A program made the translations under genes and the position numbers. The notes under the pieces were generated by a model. It was not told the DNA's origin. It searched no databases and was given only the letters and a program-made list of their open reading frames with translations. Positions 39,790 to 48,878 of a DNA stretch of 64,000 nt are shown here, piece after piece. Where the stretch lies: NCBI RefSeq assembly GCF_014206945.1, contig NZ_JACHON010000001.1, forward strand, positions 121,529 through 185,528, written 5' to 3'. Position 1 is the first letter of the stretch. Each line of letters opens with the position of its first letter. The stretch is from Gracilibacillus halotolerans (GTDB taxonomy: Bacteria > Bacillota > Bacilli > Bacillales > Amphibacillaceae).

Positions 39790-41460
39790 GTGACGTTAAA
39801 AAATATCGATGGTGCAACATTAGCTAATATGATATTAGCAGGTGCACATCACTTATCGAACAATGCAGATCGAATCGATGCACTAAATGTATTCCCAGTG
39901 CCGGACGGTGATACAGGAACAAATATGAATTTAACGATAACTTCTGGAGCAAATGAAGTGAAGCAAAGCGATAACACGACAGTTGAGCAAGTTGGTAATG
40001 CTTTTGCAAAAGGTTTATTAATGGGTGCAAGAGGAAATTCCGGAGTTATCTTATCTCAACTTTTCCGAGGTTTTTCTAAAGGTGTCGCAGGTAAAAAAAC
40101 GTTAACGACGAAAGAATTTGCACATGCGTTAGATAGCGGGGTTGCTACAGCATACAAAGCTGTTATGAAGCCTGTGGAAGGTACTATTCTAACAGTAGCA
40201 AAGGATACGGCTAATCGAGCATTGGAGATTGCTGAGGAAACAAATGACTTAATTGAATTTTTAGATAAAGTTGTAGAAGCATCAAAGATTTCACTTAAAC
40301 GTACTCCAGAGCTTTTGCCTGTTTTAAAAGAAGTCGGAGTAGTGGATAGTGGTGGTCAAGGGCTAGTTGTTATCTATGAAGGTTTTCTTGCTAATCTAAA
40401 AGGGGAAGAATTACCTGAAGATTTTGCAAGTGATACAATGGAATTAGATGACCTCGTAAATGCGGAACATCATAAACTAGCTCAAGACTTTATGAATACA
40501 GATGACATTCAATACGGTTATTGTACGGAATTTATGGTGCGTTTTGAAGAAGACAAGTTGAAAGAAAATCCGTATGATGAAGCGGCTTTCCGAGAAGAAT
40601 TAAGTGCACACGGTGACTCTTTACTCGTTGTGTCTGATGACGAAATTGTTAAAGTTCATATTCATGCAGAATATCCAGGTGACGTCTTTAACCTAGGTCA
40701 GAGGTTTGGAAGTTTTATTAACTTGAAAGTAGAAAACATGCGTGAACAACATTCTAATATCGTTGGAAAGCCTGAAAAAGAACCTGTTGCAAAAGAAAAA
40801 ACTAAATTAGGTGTAGTAGCAGTTGCAATGGGTGAAGGTTTATCTAATATATTTACAAGCCTTGGTGCGAGTGTCGTTATTCAAGGTGGACAAACGATGA
40901 ATCCTAGTACACAAGATATTACAGAAGCTATTAAAGAAGCGAATGCTGAAAGTGTAATAATCTTACCTAATAATAAAAATATTATAATGGCAGCAGAACA
41001 GGCTGCTGAACTAGCTGGTGAAAATGTTGCCGTAGTTCCGACAAAAACAATCCCGCAAGGAATGTCTGCATTGTTACAATATAACCCGGAAGGAAATTTA
41101 GAAGACAATGTAGAAGCATTCAAAGAAGCATCTAGCTCCGTAAAAACTGGCCAGGTCACGTATGCGGTGAGAGACACACGAATAGATGGCATGACAATTA
41201 AGAATGGTAATTATATGGGTCTTTCGGATGGGAAAATTTCTATTACGGATGAAGACCAATTTACAGTTGTAAAAGGACTTTTAGATAATTTAATTGATGA
41301 TGAAGAAGATGAAATAGTAACGATCATACGTGGAGAAGATTCCACTGATGAATTACAGGAAGAGATTATCTCATACCTCGAAGAGAATTATGAGGACATT
41401 GAAGTAGAAGTACATCAAGGTGATCAACCTGTATATTCCTTTATTTTTTCTGTTGAATAA
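39790..41460 (+). CDS. yloV: Fatty-acid kinase subunit FakA (YloV)
   Basis: DhaL/FakA-family ATP-binding subunit; with a FakB (DegV) partner encoded elsewhere it phosphorylates exogenous fatty acids for phospholipid synthesis. The 556-residue protein (553 in B. subtilis) starts at GTG 39790 behind GGGAGG. The N-terminal DhaL domain (1-200) has NVFPVPDGDTGTNMNLT with the Mg-binding aspartates and GARGNSGVILSQL; the middle region has DSGGQGLVV; the C-terminal DegV-like domain begins near 340. It ends at a strong terminator. sdaAB and sdaAA, which follow in B. subtilis, are absent. Confidence 0.93.
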   Translation: MTLKNIDGATLANMILAGAHHLSNNADRIDALNVFPVPDGDTGTNMNLTITSGANEVKQSDNTTVEQVGNAFAKGLLMGARGNSGVILSQLFRGFSKGVAGKKTLTTKEFAHALDSGVATAYKAVMKPVEGTILTVAKDTANRALEIAEETNDLIEFLDKVVEASKISLKRTPELLPVLKEVGVVDSGGQGLVVIYEGFLANLKGEELPEDFASDTMELDDLVNAEHHKLAQDFMNTDDIQYGYCTEFMVRFEEDKLKENPYDEAAFREELSAHGDSLLVVSDDEIVKVHIHAEYPGDVFNLGQRFGSFINLKVENMREQHSNIVGKPEKEPVAKEKTKLGVVAVAMGEGLSNIFTSLGASVVIQGGQTMNPSTQDITEAIKEANAESVIILPNNKNIIMAAEQAAELAGENVAVVPTKTIPQGMSALLQYNPEGNLEDNVEAFKEASSSVKTGQVTYAVRDTRIDGMTIKNGNYMGLSDGKISITDEDQFTVVKGLLDNLIDDEEDEIVTIIRGEDSTDELQEEIISYLEENYEDIEVEVHQGDQPVYSFIFSVE

Positions 41461-41491
41461 AAAGTTATAAAAAGTACACGTACTTTATATA

Positions 41492-41540
41492 GTGGGAACC
41501 GAAAGATTCATTTCGAATCATATCGGTTCCCACATTTTTA
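41492..41540 (+). terminator. Terminator after yloV
   Basis: GTGGGAACCGA (41492-41502) pairs perfectly with TCGGTTCCCAC (41523-41533), followed by ATTTTTATTT. Confidence 0.93.
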
Positions 41541-41775
41541 TTTATTGAAAACATACTAATCATAGTATGTTTGATTTTTCTATTACTTTAAGCTTTTATT
41601 AATTTTACGTAGGTAAGAGATTATGCACCAATAACCAAATGGCTTTCAAGTGAAAAATAAATATAAAAACTAGTATAATATATTTGATGCTATTTTAAAG
41701 TAGGATGATATTTATTATTGCTGTCTCAAAGCAGATTTGCTTCGAGAAGACAATTACATAGAAAGTGTGATAATT
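41541..41775. other. Intergenic region before recG with AT-rich palindrome
   Basis: AAACATACTA (41549-41558) and TAGTATGTTT (41563-41572) form a perfect 10-bp inverted repeat with a 4-nt centre, followed by GATTTTTC; it could be a second terminator or an operator. TATAAT at 41674-41679 is a good -10 for recG but has no clear -35. No other feature is evident. Confidence 0.5.
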
Positions 41776-43809
41776 GTGTTGACAGATTCCATTGGAGAAA
41801 TAGCGGGAATTGGCCCAAAAATGGCTGAAAAACTTCAAGCTATTGGTATTTATCGTATCCAAGACTTGTTGAATTACTTTCCTATTCGCTATGATCAATA
41901 TGAACAAAAGCCACTGCACGAGCTAACGCATCAGGATAAAGTAACAATTGTGGGAAAGGTAATCCATCCACCTCAGGTAAGCTATTTTCACAAAAAGAGG
42001 TCACGTCTTGTTGTCAGCCTTCAAGTTGATAACGTAGCAGTCAAGGGAATTATTTTTAATCGAGCTTTTGCTAAAGACCATTTTCAACCGGGAGAGATCG
42101 TTACGGTAAATGGTAAATGGGATCAGCATCGCCTCCAGATAACCATTGATCAGTACAGGAAAGGAGCAATAGATAAAAATGCTCCTATAACTGCTATTTA
42201 TTCTTCACGAGGAGAGATAAAGCAAGCTCAAATTAAGAAATGGATGAAGCTTGCTTTTGAAGCATATAAACAAGATATTGAAGAAATTTTACCTCTCTCT
42301 TATTTGCAAAATTATAAGTTACCGACTAGAGCAGAGGCATTTCAAGAGATACACTTTCCCTCTTCTTTTTATCATTTGAAACATGCGAAGAGAAGGTTAA
42401 TATATGAAGAATTATTAATTTTCCAGCTTCAAATGCAACAATTAAGGAAAAATACAAAAGAGCAAACGAAAGGAAATGCTAAAGAGATCGATAAACAGGA
42501 AGTAGATCAACTTATAGAAAGTTTCCCATTCGAATTAACAACTGCTCAAAATAATGTGTTAAATGAGATATTCAAGGATTTATCTCAACCTTATCGAATG
42601 AATCGATTGTTACAGGGTGATGTTGGCTCTGGTAAAACAGCTGTAGCAATTGCGAGCTTATATGGTGTAGTTAAAGCTGGTGAGCAAACGGCTTTTATGG
42701 TGCCTACAGAAATATTAGCTGAACAACATGAAGCATCAATGAAAGAGATCTTACCTGAAGATATTACTATTATGCGATTAACTAGTTCTGTAAAAGGCAA
42801 AAAACGCAAGGAAATATTAGCAGCACTTGCTTCGGGTGAATGTGACGTTATTATTGGAACGCACGCGTTAATTCAAGATGAAGTTCACTTCAAAAACTTA
42901 GGTTACGTCATCATTGATGAGCAACATCGTTTTGGGGTAAAGCAACGAAATATATTACAAGAAAAAGGTATATTAGCAGATACTTTATACATGACTGCTA
43001 CTCCAATTCCAAGAACATTATCGATTACCATGTATGGAGATATGGATGTTTCGAAAATCGATGAGATGCCAAAAGGAAGACAACCGATTGAAACGTATTG
43101 GGTGAAGCCAAATATGATGAATCGAATATTTGCCTTTGTATACGAACAAGTAAAGCAAGGCTCTCAAGCATACGTTATTTGCCCGCTTATTGAAGAATCA
43201 GATAAGTTAGATATTCAAAACGCTCTCGATGTTTACCAACAGCTAAGTTTAATATTAGAAGGTCGTGCTAAAGTAGGCTTAATGCATGGACGGTTACCAT
43301 CGGATGAAAAGGAGACGGTGATGCGAGATTTCGCTAATAACGATATTCAAATTCTTGTATCTACTACAGTTGTAGAGGTAGGAGTGAACGTACCAAACGC
43401 TACTGTTATGGTAATTCAAGATGCGGACAGGTTTGGTTTGTCTCAACTTCATCAGTTAAGAGGGAGAGTAGGTCGTGGAACGAAGAAAAGTTTCTGTATT
43501 TTAATGGCCGATCCAAAAGGGGAAACTGGTAAGGAAAGAATGCAAATAATGTCAGAAACAACGGACGGATTTGAGTTAGCAGAAAAGGATTTACAGTTAC
43601 GTGGTGCAGGGGATATATTTGGTGTCAAACAAAGTGGATTACCAGAGTTTAAACTAGCAGATATTGTGCATGATTACCGAGCATTAGAGACTGCTAGAAA
43701 TGATGCATATGAAATCATCTTTGGAAATAAGTTAGTAGAGCCAGAGTATGAAAAGTTGAAGAAGTATGTAAACCAAAACTTGTTACATGACGATACATTA
43801 CTAAATTAA
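41776..43809 (+). CDS. recG: ATP-dependent DNA helicase RecG
   Basis: Branch-migration helicase that regresses stalled forks and processes Holliday junctions. The wedge/OB domain (about 20-180: LLNYFPIRYDQYE, VEGKV-like IVGKVIHPP) is followed by helicase motifs Walker A GDVGSGKTAV, DEQH box IIDEQHRFG, MTATPIPRTL, STTVVEVGVNVPNA and QLHQLRGRVGRG. I place the start at GTG 41776 (677 aa; 682 in B. subtilis), but GTG 41767 and TTG 41779 are alternatives because no strong ribosome binding site is visible. The stop is 172 bp before fapR. Confidence 0.95.
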   Translation: MLTDSIGEIAGIGPKMAEKLQAIGIYRIQDLLNYFPIRYDQYEQKPLHELTHQDKVTIVGKVIHPPQVSYFHKKRSRLVVSLQVDNVAVKGIIFNRAFAKDHFQPGEIVTVNGKWDQHRLQITIDQYRKGAIDKNAPITAIYSSRGEIKQAQIKKWMKLAFEAYKQDIEEILPLSYLQNYKLPTRAEAFQEIHFPSSFYHLKHAKRRLIYEELLIFQLQMQQLRKNTKEQTKGNAKEIDKQEVDQLIESFPFELTTAQNNVLNEIFKDLSQPYRMNRLLQGDVGSGKTAVAIASLYGVVKAGEQTAFMVPTEILAEQHEASMKEILPEDITIMRLTSSVKGKKRKEILAALASGECDVIIGTHALIQDEVHFKNLGYVIIDEQHRFGVKQRNILQEKGILADTLYMTATPIPRTLSITMYGDMDVSKIDEMPKGRQPIETYWVKPNMMNRIFAFVYEQVKQGSQAYVICPLIEESDKLDIQNALDVYQQLSLILEGRAKVGLMHGRLPSDEKETVMRDFANNDIQILVSTTVVEVGVNVPNATVMVIQDADRFGLSQLHQLRGRVGRGTKKSFCILMADPKGETGKERMQIMSETTDGFELAEKDLQLRGAGDIFGVKQSGLPEFKLADIVHDYRALETARNDAYEIIFGNKLVEPEYEKLKKYVNQNLLHDDTLLN

Positions 43810-43815
43810 TGAGAC

Positions 43816-43866
43816 TTGCAATATTTACACAGGTATTATATATTACTGTTAGTACCTAGTCATAAT
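43816..43866 (+). promoter_or_regulatory. fapR operon promoter with FapR operator
   Basis: TTGCAA (43816-43821) and TATATT (43839-43844) form a SigA promoter with a 17-bp spacer. Immediately downstream, covering the expected transcription start, TTAGTACCTAGTCATAAT (43849-43866) matches the FapR box (consensus of the TTAGTACCTRGTCTTAAT type). FapR bound here would block its own operon; malonyl-CoA or malonyl-ACP would release it. Confidence 0.88.
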
Positions 43867-43981
43867 ATCGGTGAAATCATAAAAATGATACTACTATTTT
43901 AGTGATATTCGTTGCTAATCAAACATAGAAAGCAAATGACTAGTATAATATGGACGTGCCTATTGGATGGTGGAAAATTAG

Positions 43982-44542
43982 ATGAGAAAGCCGAAAAAAG
44001 AAAGGCAAATTCTTTTGAAGGAAACAATCGAACAAAAACCTTTTATTACGGATGAAGCATTAGCTAAATTATTCCAAGTAAGCATACAAACCATTCGATT
44101 AGATAGAATGGAATTAAATATACCAGAATTAAGAGAACGGATTAAATCAGTTGCAGCTTCAAATTGGAATGAGACGGTGAAGGCTTTACCGCTTGAGGAA
44201 GTGATCGGTGAAATCATTGATCTAGAATTAGATAAACGAGCCATTTCAATCTTAGATATTACAAAAGATCATGTTTTTTCTCGTAATAAAATCGCTAGAG
44301 GTCATCACTTATTTGCACAGGCGAATTCGCTGGCAGTAGCTGTTATTAACGATGACTTGGCTTTAACAGCAAACGCGGAAATTAAATTCACTCGTCAAGT
44401 TGTTGAAGGAGAGCGCGTTATTGCGAAAGCACGCGTCCTTGGCCAAGACAAGCCAAGCCGTACAAAAGTTGAGGTAGAAAGCTTTGTGGACAACGAAATG
44501 GTCTTTCAGGGAGACTTCGTAATGTATCGATCAAATCAATAA
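43982..44542 (+). CDS. fapR: FapR, malonyl-CoA-responsive repressor of lipid synthesis
   Basis: Transcription factor repressing fatty-acid and phospholipid genes, released by malonyl-CoA/malonyl-ACP. The 186-residue protein (188 in B. subtilis) has an N-terminal DeoR-like helix-turn-helix ([33 protein letters not shown] split by a linker helix) and a C-terminal hot-dog domain with [19 protein letters not shown] and [13 protein letters not shown]. It heads the operon fapR-plsX-fabD-fabG-acpP and has its own operator upstream. Confidence 0.97.
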   Translation: MRKPKKERQILLKETIEQKPFITDEALAKLFQVSIQTIRLDRMELNIPELRERIKSVAASNWNETVKALPLEEVIGEIIDLELDKRAISILDITKDHVFSRNKIARGHHLFAQANSLAVAVINDDLALTANAEIKFTRQVVEGERVIAKARVLGQDKPSRTKVEVESFVDNEMVFQGDFVMYRSNQ

Positions 44543-44559
44543 AAAGGACGGAATCAATC

Positions 44560-45561
44560 ATGAGAATTGCAATAGATGCCATGGGCGGAGATCATGCGCC
44601 AAAGGAAATCGTATTAGGAGCACTTAAGGCGGTAGAGGAATTTCCTAACTTGCAAATTACACTTGTTGGGAAAGAGAGCGAAATTCAGAACTATATGGAC
44701 AAACATCCATCAATATCAATTTTACATACAGATGAAGTAATTACAGGAGAGGATGAGCCTGTAAGAGCAGTGCGAAAGAAAAAAAACGCTTCCCTTGTGT
44801 TAATGGCAAATGAGGTCAAAGAAGGCAGAGCTGATGCCTGCATTTCAGCTGGTAATACAGGTGCGTTAATGAGTGCAGGTTTATTTGTAGTCGGTAGAAT
44901 TAAAGGAATTGACCGTCCTGCACTAAGTCCAACACTGCCTACAGTTGATGGGAAAGGATTTCTCTTACTTGATGTAGGAGCAAATGCAGATGCCAAGCCA
45001 CAACATTTATTACAGTATGCGATTATGGGCTCGATTTATATGGAGAAAGTTCGACAATTTGAGAAACCACGTGTAGGTTTATTAAATATAGGAACAGAAG
45101 AAGGCAAAGGAAATGAGCTGGCGAGAAAGACTTATGAACTTTTAGAGGATGCTCCTGTCCATTTCATTGGAAATGTAGAAGCAAGAGATTTACTAAACGG
45201 TGTAGCGGATGTCGTCGTAACAGATGGGTTTAGTGGTAATCTCACATTAAAGACAATTGAAGGAACAGCCATGACTTTATTCTCGATGATGAAAAAGCAA
45301 TTCATGGCTAACACAAAAACAAAAATTGCGGCTGTATTAGCTAAAAATGAACTTAAAGGCTTAAAAAATCAATTAGACTACTCCGAATATGGCGGAGCAG
45401 GATTATTTGGATTACAAGCACCAGTGATAAAAGCTCATGGTTCTTCGAATAGCCAAGCAGTTTTTAGTGCGATTAAACAAGCAGTTGAAATTGTAGAAAA
45501 CGAAGTTATCGAAACCATTAGCTCTGAGGTTCGTAATCTGGAAGAAAATAAGGGGGAGTAA
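44560..45561 (+). CDS. plsX: Phosphate acyltransferase PlsX
   Basis: Soluble/peripheral enzyme making acyl-phosphate from acyl-ACP, the first step of phosphatidic-acid synthesis via PlsY. 333 residues with [19 protein letters not shown] at the N-terminus, [37 protein letters not shown] and the C-terminal [21 protein letters not shown]. Start ATG 44560 follows AAAAGGACGG. It is 17 bp after fapR and 2 bp before fabD. Confidence 0.97.
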   Translation: MRIAIDAMGGDHAPKEIVLGALKAVEEFPNLQITLVGKESEIQNYMDKHPSISILHTDEVITGEDEPVRAVRKKKNASLVLMANEVKEGRADACISAGNTGALMSAGLFVVGRIKGIDRPALSPTLPTVDGKGFLLLDVGANADAKPQHLLQYAIMGSIYMEKVRQFEKPRVGLLNIGTEEGKGNELARKTYELLEDAPVHFIGNVEARDLLNGVADVVVTDGFSGNLTLKTIEGTAMTLFSMMKKQFMANTKTKIAAVLAKNELKGLKNQLDYSEYGGAGLFGLQAPVIKAHGSSNSQAVFSAIKQAVEIVENEVIETISSEVRNLEENKGE

Positions 45562-45563
45562 CC

Positions 45564-46511
45564 TTGAAACGTGTAGCTTTTATTTATCCTGGTCAAGGCT
45601 CACAAGCGATTGGAATGGGGAAAGACTTTTTCGAAACATTTGATTTAGCAAAGGATTATTTTAACCGAGCTAATAATATTTTAGGGTATAACTTGCAAGA
45701 TATCATGTTCGAAGGACCTAATGAGGAATTAACAAAAACAGAGAACACACAACCAGCATTATTATTAGTAAGTAGCATTATCTCTGAATTATTAAAAGAA
45801 CATCAAATTACACCTGAAGTAGCTGCAGGCCATAGTCTCGGTGAATACAGTGCATTAACTGCAACAGGAGCAATCTCCTTTGATGAGGCAATTATGCTCG
45901 TACATAGGAGAGGTAAGTTGATGGAATCAGCCTTCCCTGCAGGAAAAGGTGCAATGGCTGCCGTATTAGGTTTGCAACAGGAGGAAATACAAGAAGTACT
46001 GAATACGATTACTGTTAACTTAAGTACTACGGTAGAAATCGCTAATCTTAATTGTCCAGGGCAAATTGTCATTTCTGGAACAAGAACTGCTATAGATGCA
46101 GCAGTTACAGAGCTTAAAGAAGCTGGTGCTAAACGTGTGCTTCCTCTATCAGTAAGTGGCCCATTTCATTCAAGTTTAATGAGACCAGCTGCTAGTAAGC
46201 TGGAAGAAGAAATAAATGAATGTAACTGGAATGATGTGACTACTCCAATTTATGCGAACGTGACAGCTACTAAGGTTCAAAATCAAAGCGAGATAAAACA
46301 ATTATTAGTAGAACAACTGTATTCACCTGTTCGTTTTGAAGAAATTATTACAAACTTATTAGCTGAGGAATTAGATGCCATTGTTGAGGTTGGTTCAGGT
46401 AAAGTTTTATCTGGTCTAGTTAAAAAGGTAAACAGACGAGCAAATGTATTCTCTGTACAAGATATCGCTTCTTTTGAAAATTTTATCGCGTGGATGAAGG
46501 AGGAAAACTAA
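45564..46511 (+). CDS. fabD: Malonyl-CoA:ACP transacylase
   Basis: Transfers malonyl groups from CoA to ACP for fatty-acid elongation. The protein starts at TTG 45564 behind AGGGGGAG and has 315 residues. The nucleophile motif GHSLGE has Ser91; IYPGQGSQAIGMG, MSDAF-like MMESAFPAGKGAMAA and the active-site His in VSGPFHSSLM are present. The gene abuts fabG with no gap. Confidence 0.97.
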   Translation: MKRVAFIYPGQGSQAIGMGKDFFETFDLAKDYFNRANNILGYNLQDIMFEGPNEELTKTENTQPALLLVSSIISELLKEHQITPEVAAGHSLGEYSALTATGAISFDEAIMLVHRRGKLMESAFPAGKGAMAAVLGLQQEEIQEVLNTITVNLSTTVEIANLNCPGQIVISGTRTAIDAAVTELKEAGAKRVLPLSVSGPFHSSLMRPAASKLEEEINECNWNDVTTPIYANVTATKVQNQSEIKQLLVEQLYSPVRFEEIITNLLAEELDAIVEVGSGKVLSGLVKKVNRRANVFSVQDIASFENFIAWMKEEN

Positions 46512-47252
46512 ATGCTACAAGGTCAAGTTGCTTTAGTAACGGGGGCATCAAGGGGAATTGGGAGAGCAATTGCAAGAAAACTAGCAGAAAACGGCGCGAA
46601 AGTTGTCGTCAATTTTGCAGGGAATGAACAAAAGGCGCAAGAAACTGTAGATGATATTATTTCTGCAGGTGGAGAAGCTATTAAAATAAAAGCGGACGTC
46701 AGTAAAGAAAATGACGTAAAAAATATGGTTAAAGAAGCTCTCGAAACGTTTGGTCGTATCGATATTCTTGTAAATAATGCAGGTATCACAAAAGATAATT
46801 TAATTATGAGAATGAGTGAAGCAGATTTTGACCAAGTAATCGATACAAACTTAAAAGGTGTATTTTTATGTACAAAATCAGTTATTCGTCATATGATGAA
46901 GCAAAAATCTGGTAGAATTATTAATGTTTCCTCTGTAGTTGGGATTAGTGGTAATGCAGGACAAGCAAATTATGTATCGGCAAAAGCAGCTGTAATTGGT
47001 CTAACAAAGACTACAGCTAAGGAGCTTGCTACCCGAAACATTTTAGTAAATGCAATAGCTCCTGGCTTTATAACAACAGAGATGACAGATCAATTAACGG
47101 AAGAGCAAAAAGAAGCAATGCTAAATCTTATACCGCTCCAATCACTAGGGAGTGCAGAAGATATTGCAAATGCTGCTTTATTTTTAGCGTCCGACATGTC
47201 AAGCTATATTACTGGACAAACATTACAAGTAGATGGCGGCATGATTATGTAA
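46512..47252 (+). CDS. fabG: 3-oxoacyl-ACP reductase
   Basis: NADPH-dependent short-chain dehydrogenase reducing beta-ketoacyl-ACP. 246 residues with the cofactor loop VTGASRGIGRAIA, NNAGITKDNL, catalytic Ser in INVSSVVGISG and the Tyr-Lys pair in YVSAKAA, and the C-terminal SDMSSYITGQTLQVDGGM. It begins at the fabD stop (TAAATG) with AAGGAGGAAA as ribosome binding site. Confidence 0.97.
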   Translation: MLQGQVALVTGASRGIGRAIARKLAENGAKVVVNFAGNEQKAQETVDDIISAGGEAIKIKADVSKENDVKNMVKEALETFGRIDILVNNAGITKDNLIMRMSEADFDQVIDTNLKGVFLCTKSVIRHMMKQKSGRIINVSSVVGISGNAGQANYVSAKAAVIGLTKTTAKELATRNILVNAIAPGFITTEMTDQLTEEQKEAMLNLIPLQSLGSAEDIANAALFLASDMSSYITGQTLQVDGGMIM

Positions 47253-47280
47253 TACATACTTTGAAAGGGGGTGACAAGAA

Positions 47281-47514
47281 ATGTCAGATACTTTTAATAA
47301 AGTGAAAGAAATTATTGTAGACCGATTAGATGTTGATGAAACAAAAATAACCCTTGAGGCTTCCTTCAAGGATGATTTAGAAGCAGATTCATTAGATGTA
47401 GTGGAGCTTGTAATGGAATTAGAAGATGAGTTCGATCTAGAAATCTCTGATGAAGATGCAGAAAAGATTGCTACAGTAGGTGATGCTGTAAGCTACATAG
47501 ACAGCAACCGTTAA
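47281..47514 (+). CDS. acpP: Acyl carrier protein
   Basis: Small acidic carrier (77 aa) modified with 4'-phosphopantetheine at Ser37 in the motif [18 protein letters not shown]. It follows fabG by 28 bp behind a strong AAAGGGGGTG ribosome binding site suited to high expression. It is the last gene of the fapR operon and is followed by a hairpin. Confidence 0.98.
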   Translation: MSDTFNKVKEIIVDRLDVDETKITLEASFKDDLEADSLDVVELVMELEDEFDLEISDEDAEKIATVGDAVSYIDSNR

Positions 47515-47519
47515 TGGTT

Positions 47520-47549
47520 AGAAAAGCCTTACAGAAGTAAGGCTTTTCT
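47520..47549 (+). terminator. Terminator after acpP
   Basis: AGAAAAGCCTTA (47520-47531) pairs perfectly with TAAGGCTTTTCT (47538-47549). The T-run is within the 3' arm, so read-through into rnc, 40 bp further on, is plausible. Confidence 0.7.
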
Positions 47550-47588
47550 GTTACAATAAGATTACTAGTAGAGTGGCAGGTGAAAATA

Positions 47589-48293
47589 ATGACAGATTTG
47601 AAGCAATTGCAACAACGTATTAACATAACTTTTAAGGATGAAACCCTGTTAGAGCAAGCTTTTACCCATTCCTCTTATGTAAACGAACACCGAAACAAGA
47701 GCCTAATGGACAATGAACGGCTAGAGTTTTTAGGTGATGCGGTATTGGAATTAGGTGTTTCACAGTATCTTTATCGTGAATTTCATGATTTAGAAGAGGG
47801 TGACTTAACGAAATTAAGAGCATCGATTGTATGTGAGCCTGCACTGGTACAATTTGCACAATCATTGGAGTTTAATAAATATGTTCTTTTAGGTAAAGGA
47901 GAGGAGTTAACTGGCGGGAGAAATCGACCTGCATTGCTTGCAGATGTTTTTGAAGCCTTTATCGGAGCTTTATATTTAGATCAGGGATATAGTAAAGTGA
48001 TTTCCTTTCTAAAAGAATATGTTTATCCAGAAATAGTTATCGGTGCTTTTTCACATACGATGGATTATAAAAGTCAACTTCAGGAAACTGTACAGCAACA
48101 GAAGAACCGGATGGTGGAATATGAAATTACTGATGAGAGAGGACCAGCACATGACCGTGAATTTTTCGCTGTAGTGACGATCAATGGAAAAAAAGCTGGC
48201 GATGGTATGGGGAAAACGAAGAAGGAAGCAGAGCAACGAGCAGCTAAAAAAGCATTAGATCGATTGAAGGAAAAAGCAGCTGCAAAGAAATAA
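47589..48293 (+). CDS. rnc: Ribonuclease III
   Basis: Double-strand-specific endoribonuclease for rRNA, scRNA and mRNA processing. I use ATG 47589 with AGGTG upstream (234 aa; 249 in B. subtilis); an in-frame GTG at 47580 lies in that ribosome binding site. The catalytic signature [14 protein letters not shown], the metal residues in [15 protein letters not shown] and a C-terminal dsRNA-binding domain (about 155-230: [26 protein letters not shown]) are complete. In B. subtilis smc follows directly; here a 135-bp inverted-repeat element and a minus-strand gene intervene. Confidence 0.96.
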   Translation: MTDLKQLQQRINITFKDETLLEQAFTHSSYVNEHRNKSLMDNERLEFLGDAVLELGVSQYLYREFHDLEEGDLTKLRASIVCEPALVQFAQSLEFNKYVLLGKGEELTGGRNRPALLADVFEAFIGALYLDQGYSKVISFLKEYVYPEIVIGAFSHTMDYKSQLQETVQQQKNRMVEYEITDERGPAHDREFFAVVTINGKKAGDGMGKTKKEAEQRAAKKALDRLKEKAAAKK

Positions 48294-48301
48294 TAATAGT
48301 T

Positions 48302-48437
48302 GTCTGGGACAAAATTAGAATATGTATCATATTATTATGTGTTAGTAAAACGCTGGTTGATCACTAGTACATAAGACATAGAAGGATGAAGTGTAACTAG
48401 TTACATGACGAGTATTCAGAATGTATTTTGTCCCAGA
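48302..48437. mobile_element. MITE-like inverted-repeat element
   Basis: TCTGGGACAAAAT at 48303-48315 is perfectly complementary to ATTTTGTCCCAGA at 48425-48437, giving 13-bp terminal inverted repeats around a non-coding AT-rich core. The element is flanked by AATAGTT on both sides (48295-48301 and 48438-48444), consistent with a 7-bp target duplication. No transposase is encoded, so any movement would need an enzyme in trans. It overlaps the last codon of the convergent minus-strand gene by one base. A plain intergenic hairpin is the alternative. Confidence 0.5.
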
Positions 48438-48443
48438 AATAGT

Positions 48444-48668
48444 TTATTTTCTGTGTTTTCTTAATTCATCGATAAAGGCATGGGTTTCGGATACAGTCAG
48501 CTTTTCTTTCGTTACTAATAGATCATATAACGATTTTAATTCATCATAACTCTCCAGTTTATAGTCATCTGGATTCATTAATGAGTCAGCGTTTGCAACT
48601 TGTAATTTTTTGCCCATTTCTTTGAGAACAATTGTTAGATTTTCTTCACTCTTCACATCTAAATTCAA
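48444..48668 (-). CDS. YfkK-like UPF0435/DUF1128 small protein
   Basis: A 74-residue protein beginning at TTG 48668, 8 nt after TTGGAG; ATG 48692 in frame has no ribosome binding site. The sequence KSEENLTIVLKEM followed by KKLQVANADSLMNPDDY, ESYDELKSLYDLL and SETHAFIDELRK matches what I recall of the DUF1128 (YfkK) family: a short all-helical protein of unknown function restricted to bacilli. Its usual home in B. subtilis is elsewhere, so its location between rnc and smc is unusual. Family assignment is from memory. Confidence 0.65.
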   Translation of the reverse strand: MNLDVKSEENLTIVLKEMGKKLQVANADSLMNPDDYKLESYDELKSLYDLLVTKEKLTVSETHAFIDELRKHRK

Positions 48669-48724
48669 TGATTTCACTCCAATTATTAGCATGTTTTATT
48701 GTTTCTTCTCACTTCTCCCTCTTT

Positions 48725-48754
48725 ATGATAAAATAAATGAGTTACAAAATACAA
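48725..48754 (-). promoter_or_regulatory. Candidate promoter of the YfkK-like gene
   Basis: On the minus strand TTGTAT (complement of 48749-48754) and TATCAT (complement of 48725-48730) are 18 bp apart, about 57 bp upstream of the TTG start. Confidence 0.4.
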
Positions 48755-48878
48755 TGATAATCTAAAAAATATTAGTAATATATCGCTACAAAAATAAAAA
48801 CATATAATTTATGTTTTAAGTGAATCGCAACATTTACATATTTGGACGTTATTTATATATGGTATAGGAGTTTTGATG

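Noticed and set aside
48833-48861. smc promoter using TTTACA at 48833
   Set aside because: The implied start would fall on the smc ribosome binding site, leaving almost no leader; the -10 match is also poor.
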